A DNA stretch of 64,000 bases from Cryptomeria japonica. Lineage: Eukaryota; Streptophyta; Pinopsida; Cupressales; Cupressaceae. This document shows, in pieces, positions 58,401 to 64,000 of the stretch (positions are counted from its first letter, which is position 1; each line of letters starts with the position of its first letter). The translations under genes were made by a program, and so were the position numbers. A model generated the notes under the pieces. It was given only the letters and a program-made list of their open reading frames with translations. It did no database searches and was not told the origin of the DNA. The stretch covers positions 764,664,173 through 764,728,172 of the forward strand of contig NC_081408.1 in assembly GCF_030272615.1 (NCBI RefSeq), given 5' to 3'.

Positions 58401-59937
58401 TGTCATCCATCAAGCAACTGATGATTATCAAACAAAAGATGAAAAGCTAATGCCTTACAAACAACTGGTAGATGATCTGAAACAACACTTTGCAAAGATA
58501 GAGTTTGAGCAGATACCAAAAGAATAGAATCGCGCTGCTGATGCCATGGCTACAATTGCTTCGCTCATTGATCTACCGCAAAATGAGACCTGCTATGAGT
58601 TCCTGGTAGACAACCTGCTGATTCCGTCATATGAAATCACTCCTACAGAAATGATATGTGTTGTTGGTCCTGAATCCCAGTTATATGGTCCCATATTCAC
58701 ATACCTTCGCGACAATATCTTACCTCCTGATCTATCGAACAATCAATGCCGCACTTTCATTCGCCAATCCTCTCGATACATCATTTTAGCAGATATCCTA
58801 TACCGACGAGGTCTAGATGGCACCCTTCTTAGATGTTTAGAAAGTGACGAAGCTCAGATTGCGTTACGAGAAGTGCATGAAGGGATATGTGGTCCGCATA
58901 CTAGTGGTCCTACCTTGGCCAAGAAACTCATCAGGACAGGATACTACTGGCCTACTATGGAAAAAGATGCATATCAGTTTGTCAAGAAGTGTAAGCAGTG
59001 TCAAATTCATGGAGACCTCATACATGCACCAGTACAAGAACTACAACCACTTGCATCTCCTTGGCCCTTTTGTCAGTGGGGACTCGATCTCATAGGCAAG
59101 ATTCACCCTCCTTCTTCCAATGGATATAAATTCATTATCACAGCCACAGAGTATTTTACAAAGTGGATTGAAGCCGTGCCTCTCACACAAGTTACTGGGA
59201 AACAAATCGCTACCTTCATCCTGAACTACATCATTTGCCGATACGGGATTCCTACTTCCATTATTACTGATAACGGACGTCCTTTCAAAAATCAGGATGT
59301 TCGTGAACTCTGTGAGTGCTTCCATATTGCCCACCGTTTCTCCACACCATATTACCCCCAAGGTAATGGCCAAGCTGAGGCGTCTAATAAAACAATTCTC
59401 AAAATCCTTAAAAAGACAGTCGACGACGCTGGCCGTAACTGGCACATCCAACTCAATCCTGCACTTTGGGCCTATCGTACAAGTGTCCGCACACCTACAG
59501 GAGCTACACCCTACTCACTTGTCTACGGCTCTAAAGCCATCTTGCCTATTGAGGTCGAGCTACCTTTTTTACGGGTCTCCTTGAGAAACATAATCAACGA
59601 TGAAGACTACAGAGTCTCTCGCTTACAAGAACTAGAACTGCTGGAGGAACGAAGGCACACTGCTTTTAATCATCTCGAGGCTTACCAACAACGAATGAGT
59701 CGTAGTTACAATCACAAAGTTAAGCCTCGCACATTTGAGGTAGGTGACCTAGTCCTCAGAAAGAACCCCAAGAATCAGCAAGACAGAGATAAGAAGGGCA
59801 AGTTTGAACCAAACTGACTTGGTCCTTACATCATTACAGCAGCATATGGATCTGGTGCATATCAGCTCTCAACTACAGAAGGTGAACCCTTAGAGGATCC
59901 TATCAATAGCATGCACCTTTTCAGGTTCTACACATAA
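52426..59937 (+). pseudogene. Tat-lineage Gag-Pol polyprotein of T2 with four premature stops
   Basis: A single frame of 2504 codons from ATG at 52426 to TAA at 59935-59937, no frameshift, interrupted at 53746 (TGA), 57553 (TGA), 58525 (TAG) and 59815 (TGA). By comparison with T1, the last three replace Arg, Gln and Trp and fit single transitions. Domains by approximate residue: Gln/Pro/Tyr/Met-rich N-terminal region (~110-300), gag (~330-450; MRLFPQSLGDQAMEWF), atypical knuckle CEFHKSKGHKTGNCH (~610), protease LIDGGAGLNICTL (~849), G-patch-like segment (~1088), reverse transcriptase with YVDD (~1630), RNase H (~1770), second archaeal-type RNase H (~1921; LYFDGSYTQHGAG), integrase zinc finger (~2150-2195) and DDE core (~2215-2320; TDNGRPF, YYPQGNGQAEASNK). 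No chromodomain. Confidence 0.95.
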
Positions 59938-60057
59938 GCTCTTCGGAACATCCTAATTCAAAAATACAAAAAAAAGTAAAAAATTTCAAAAATACAAAAA
60001 AAATAAAAAAAAATAAATAAATTTGAAAAATTGAAAAAGTAAAGAGAAATAATTTCG

Positions 60058-60140
60058 TCCAACGGTGAAAACCACTTCGGTGGCGCCCTGGGCAAGTACC
60101 ATGGTGAAAATTGGGTCACCAGTGCCATGCGTAGAGACTT
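60058..60140 (+). promoter_or_regulatory. Conserved 3' untranslated block shared by T2 and T1
   Basis: Contains AACGGTGAAAACCACTT, CGGTGGCGCCCTGGGCAAGT and ATGGTGAAAATTGGG, beginning about 121 nt after the pol stop. It aligns with the minus strand at 27031-27109 in T1. Confidence 0.6.
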
Positions 60141-61184
60141 TGCTCCTCTCTCCTTCAGGATTCTCTTTCATCTTTCATTTTGCACACACTCACAACCTAT
60201 TCATCCATAATAAAATTACCCAGTCCCATCATGGCTTGTTATTGATCTACCTAAGATTGGTTAGCCATTCATAATAAACCTCCCTTTTTACATCCCTTTC
60301 CATCCATAATAAATCCGATCCTATCTGTGGCTAAGGCAAAATCCTACGTCTAGTGATAGGTGTGGAACTGAGAACATCACATGTTTTGAGGAGTATAGCT
60401 TTTTCCAGCTTCCTTCAGTCTATCCGCGCACAATCCGCAATAAAGCAACATTTGCATCATAGATCCGCAATAAAGTTTCATCTTCTCCGCAATAAAGTAT
60501 CAGTTTCATGGATTTAGTCAGTTTCAGATGAGACACAGCAGCAACAATGGGCTTCAACAAAATCAAATCTTTCAACAGACTCAGACAACATATGGTTCAG
60601 TGCTATCTATCTTTTTTGTGAAAGTGAACATTGTGACCACAATCGAATAAGACTTATACAAGTGACAAGAGACACTAAACTTGAGGACTACAGTGGATGT
60701 TGGTGTCGAGTCTTGGTTTTCTTTTGATTTTATCTTTTTGGTGACATGCCTTTTAGCTTTTCCAGGATGTCTTTGACTAGAGATTCTATCTCCAGGATGT
60801 CTTTGACTAGAAAGGCGAGGATGGGGTATCGTCACCTATTTGTATTTGCTGTCTGTGGATTGTCTTTTTAGTAATGCTATGACTTGTCCAAGGATATGAG
60901 GACACTGTGAGTCTAATGTGAACTAGGGCATTCCTTGTTTGTGACTGTCTTATCTCCATGCAAACAGGTACAATGACTTTCTGGGCCGAACAAATGCCTC
61001 GATTGTCATAACCTATTCTGCCATAATAAAGCTCAATGATGATAATGCACAAGAAGCTCTTTCACTTTCATATCTTCTATCTTCCATCCCCCTTTCTTGA
61101 TTGACTTCCATCGTCCTTCTCGAGTCCGCGTAGCCTGCTATCACATGACTGAGTATGATGACACACCAAAAATATTTGCATTTC

Positions 61185-61470
61185 ATATAGTTACATCTGC
61201 ATCACCACATATAAGCATTTCATACGTACATATAGATATCACAATTGCATCACATCCTGCATACAACACATGTTAGCACATCTCACATTTTCATTATGTA
61301 AATAATCATTTGCATTATCATATTCATTACATACATTCACATTTGCATCATGCATCACATATATAACATAAAAGAACAAAAATATATTGCATTGCATCAT
61401 ATAAGCATCCGTATCATAAAACATGCATCACATAAGGACATCTCATCACATAAGGTACACATGCATATAA
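61185..61470. repeat. CATCACAT-rich low-complexity stretch
   Basis: Loose repetition of GCATCACATAT, CATTTGCAT and CATCACATAAGG without fixed period. Confidence 0.6.
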
Positions 61471-61618
61471 CTGCCGCAAAAATGGATCATCTCTCATATA
61501 TAATCAAAAGTGTCATGATACAATGATGTCAAAAGAATCATATGGCTACAAAATCACCCGCAGGTGTCTACAATACAAAAATGGTACATATACTGATACA
61601 AAGGGGAGCCCTCTATGG

Positions 61619-63559
61619 CTATGATGAACTCCCTCCCTCGGAGCCGCCTGGCCTCGACGGAGTCTGAGCTCTAGATAGCCCTGCTCCAGGATCCCCCTGC
61701 CTATCTGGTGGTGGTGGTGGAGGACCCATGACCCCACCGCTGGATGCCTGCCTCCTACGACTCCCTCCCGTAGCTGTCGCTGTGCGCGACGATCTATGGA
61801 AGCTCCTCGCCCGCTGATCCGCTGGCATGGCACCATAGTACAGATCCCTCCAGTAGGCGATCTCCTCTTCGGCTCGTAGCACATATGCGTAGCCTGCCCC
61901 TGCATCCTCTGCTGTCCGCCTCCCTGCCCTCAGAGCTGTCTCGGCCTCAGTATATCGCTGGATGGCCTGGTCTCTCTCCCGCTCTATGTCCCTGAGCCTG
62001 ATCCTGAGGCGATCCCTCTCCCGCTCCAAATCCGCAATCTCGTCTGCTTGGCCCTGGCAGATCTCTCTCAGCCCTAGCAGCTCATCCTCCTCAGGATCAC
62101 CACCCTCAGTCGCTGCCTGTGGCTCCTCCTCTGCAGGTTCCTGTACCTGTCTAGGTGCCTGAATAGGTACCTGTCTCTGCACCTGCTCCTGTACCTGCAC
62201 CTGTCTAGGTCCCTGTGCTCTAGGACCCTGTGCTGCTGGTACTTGTAGGGGCAATCCACCCCGACCCCTCACCACCTGGGCTGCTCTCTCCTATCCTCCC
62301 TCCCTCCGAGGTGCCACCCGCCTCTCCCCCACTACTCCCCTCCGCCTCCGCCGACCCCTACCTCCATCTCCTCCACCATCATCATCATCATCCCCTCCCA
62401 CCTCTCCCTCCAGTAGCTCTCCCGGATCTGTCAACCTCGGAAAGGGATGCTCTGCCCAATATGCAGAATACTCTGCGTCCATCCCTGCATCCTCTACCTC
62501 CGGCCACATGTCCCACGGTAATGGCATCATCTCGGCCATCTGTGTCATGGCCTGATCATATGATAGAAGTGGCCTGAACTGTACCTGATCTCTGACCGTA
62601 CGGGCATACATGCCCGAGCCTCGCGGCATCCTCTGGATCCGGCCGAACTGTCTGTATACCCTGTCAACAAGCTACCTCTCCAGAATATAGGGCATCCGCC
62701 CAATAAGATACCTGCTCCTGAATGCATAGGGTAGCTCTACTGCGTCGTCATCCCACTCCTCGCACCCCAGGTACGACCTCCAGATAACCATATCAATGTC
62801 ATCTATGATGCGTCTCCAATGCTCCAATCGACCAATCCGAGGCTGTGATGTAATCATATCGTATAAATGCACAAAACTCCGTCCATGCCCTCTGCCTCTG
62901 AAGTGGATAGGTCGTGTGATAGGAAGGTGCTCATATGACCACACCTATAGGAGAGTCACTCCGCAGCCCAAGCCCACTGATCCGTGGTAAACAAACTGAT
63001 GCAGCTCATAGTATAAATGTGCCAGGACACATGGCCCCCATGCATATCTGGTGTGCTCTGTCATCAGTGTCTCCAATGCTCCTCCCCAGCCAACTGCCAA
63101 TCCTCGTGTAGCCCTGTCTGGACATAAGAAACCACTGATGGCTCCTCCAATAATAGCCGGCAACGCTAGCCCTGTCGCGGTCATGGTATCCCATGCCACG
63201 TGACCTGCTCTCATCTCCAACCCGGGATCCTGAAATACCCATCTCAGTGCCTCTCTGTCTCCGTCTCGATCGTATGGAATCAACTCTCCATCGATCGGAA
63301 TATGCAAAATCCTGTAGACATCCTCCAGCGTCACTGTCATCTCCCCCATAGGCAAATGGAACGTGCAAGTCTCGGAGTGCCATCTCTCCGCCAGTGCAGT
63401 CAGCAAACCCATGTTTGCCCGAAACTCGGGCACATATAGCACATGTGTGAGACCCATCTCCTCAATCGCAATCATGTCCTGAATCGACAACTCTGGTCGC
63501 AACCTCTGAGTCGATGGGAATCTCTCCCGTGACTCCAACATAGGCAAATACTCCTGCAG
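61619..63559 (-). pseudogene. Antisense plant mobile domain (PMD)-type ORF in T2, with three stops
   Basis: Opposite in strand to T2 pol. From the conserved exon start near 63559 to the stop at 61619 there is one frame of about 640 codons, broken only by TAG at 62945, 62672 and 62291, each compatible with CAG to TAG. The first ~270 residues match the PMD (aminotransferase-like) fold family: LTHVLYVPEFRANMGLLTAL, FHLPMGEMTVTLEDVYRILH, WSYEHLPITRP, VYRQFGRIQ. An acidic, Arg-rich linker follows (GGDDDDDGGG), then a Gln/Pro-rich stretch and a Glu/Arg coiled coil (61900-62080). The sequence before 63547 reads TTTTGACTGCAG followed by in-frame EYLPMLES, a likely 3' splice site, so an upstream exon is expected. 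PMD proteins occur both as host nuclear genes (MAIN/MAIL type) and in transposons. It is GC-rich compared with the rest of the window. Confidence 0.8.
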
Positions 63560-63584
63560 TCAAAACAATCAATCATGTCAGTTA

Positions 63585-63830
63585 TCATGGCATTCACTGT
63601 TTATCACAAAATGCTACTTACTATCTAAATGCATATGGTTATCTACCCTAGTGACACTCACTGTTCATCACAAAGTGTTGCTATCTATCCTAGTAGTACT
63701 CCCTGTTCATCACAAAGTACTACGTGTGTGACATTCCCTGTTCATCACAAAGTGTTACTCACATTTGCACTCCCTGTTTATCACAAAGTGTTGCCTATCT
63801 TGGTGCTCCCTGTTCATCACAAAGTGCCTT
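63585..63830. repeat. TTCATCACAAAGTG degenerate tandem array
   Basis: Six copies of CTGTT(C/T)ATCACAAA(G/A)TG at about 63598, 63661, 63702, 63740, 63774 and 63808, spaced 34-63 bp, with a degraded relative near 63903. It lies just upstream of the antisense ORF's likely splice acceptor, so within its presumed intron or 5' region. Confidence 0.85.
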
Positions 63831-64000
63831 GATCTATCCTAGTCATCCTAGAGGACCTGTTTGAGTGTATCCTCTCAGCAGCTTATCCAATCGACAGCGT
63901 ATGTTCATCACAGAACTGCCGATTTGACCTAAAAAGATTCAACCTATGCATTTTACAACACAAACGCACTTTAAGCTCACAAACGCGCTTATAGACTGCA
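63831..64000. other. Right-edge sequence
   Basis: No feature is supported. It may contain the upstream intron or first exon of the antisense ORF. Confidence 0.3.

Larger units (their letters stand above)
59938..61545 (+). other. Region between T2 pol and the antisense ORF
   Basis: Non-coding. It holds the block conserved with T1 (60058-60140), a duplicated phrase CCAGGATGTCTTTGACTAGA (60763 and 60793), and a CATCACAT-rich low-complexity stretch (~61185-61470). Confidence 0.75.
49442..64000 (+). mobile_element. Tat-lineage gypsy element T2 (decayed; right end outside window)
   Basis: Plus-strand element with 5' LTR (49442-50208), primer site, 2.2-kb leader, gag-pol 52426-59937 and a long downstream region holding an antisense PMD-type ORF. 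No second copy of the LTR occurs before 64000, so the 3' LTR lies beyond the window or is lost. Its protein closely resembles T1's throughout pol. That the antisense ORF belongs to T2 is inferred from the known habit of Tat elements to carry antisense ORFs between integrase and 3' LTR. Confidence 0.85.

Noticed and set aside
61563-61572. TGTAGACACC on the minus strand, like the T2 LTR start
   Set aside because: Similarity stops after ten bases, and the orientation is wrong for T2's 3' LTR.
63585-63830. CRISPR-like array of TTCATCACAAAGTG
   Set aside because: Repeats are short and degenerate with uneven spacers; it is a minisatellite-like array.

Overview
This window looks like intergenic nuclear DNA from a land plant with a large, repeat-rich genome. 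I recognise no host protein gene, rRNA, tRNA or CRISPR array. Almost all coding signal is LTR retrotransposon: Ty1/copia of the Sirevirus type (PPT AAAGGGGGAGAT, initiator-Met-type primer site), Ty3/gypsy chromovirus, and Ty3/gypsy Tat lineage (dual RNase H). Very long LTRs, Tat elements of 14-16 kb and deep nesting fit a gymnosperm or other giant-genome plant, but the species is an inference I cannot prove.

Layout. (A) 1-~2000, minus: tail of a copia element running off the left edge, with a gag remnant, primer site and part of the 5' LTR. (~2000-5582) AT-rich sequence with microsatellites and no recognisable gene. (C) 5588-16508, minus: complete but decayed Sirevirus-like copia element with 1.43-kb LTRs and a 5-bp target duplication AACAA. 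It was later split at its 3' untranslated region by (D) 7157-10661, a 3.5-kb solo-LTR-like insertion flanked by CACCT. C itself sits inside the 3' LTR of (B) ~16514-21237, minus: a copia derivative with a gag zinc-knuckle remnant and a ~1000-codon ORF of unknown function but no pol. (21238-22960) unassigned, with a perfect 30-bp inverted repeat. (T1) 22966-39066, minus: a complete Tat-lineage gypsy element with an uninterrupted 2426-residue polyprotein, 1838-bp LTRs that I see differing at one base, and target duplication GTATT. It is by far the youngest insertion. (39072-40065) unassigned. (E) ~40066-48396, minus: chromovirus whose 1515-codon polyprotein frame holds ten premature stops but no frameshift; its 3' LTR has lost about 1 kb. 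(48397-49441) unassigned, with an exact 96-bp tandem duplication. (T2) 49442 to beyond the right edge, plus: a second, older Tat element, with 5' LTR, repeat-rich leader, gag-pol with four premature stops, and an antisense ORF of the plant mobile domain (PMD) type downstream.

How it works together: each autonomous element supplies gag (particle), protease, reverse transcriptase/RNase H and integrase, started from its own LTR promoter. TATA-like boxes are visible in A, C, D, E, T1 and T2. Only T1 looks structurally competent. The most unusual material is the antisense PMD gene and leader repeats in T2, a block conserved in sequence and position in the 3' untranslated regions of T1 and T2, arrays of AT palindromes in the LTRs of both Tat elements, the unknown ORF in B, and decay by nonsense substitutions without indels in E and T2.
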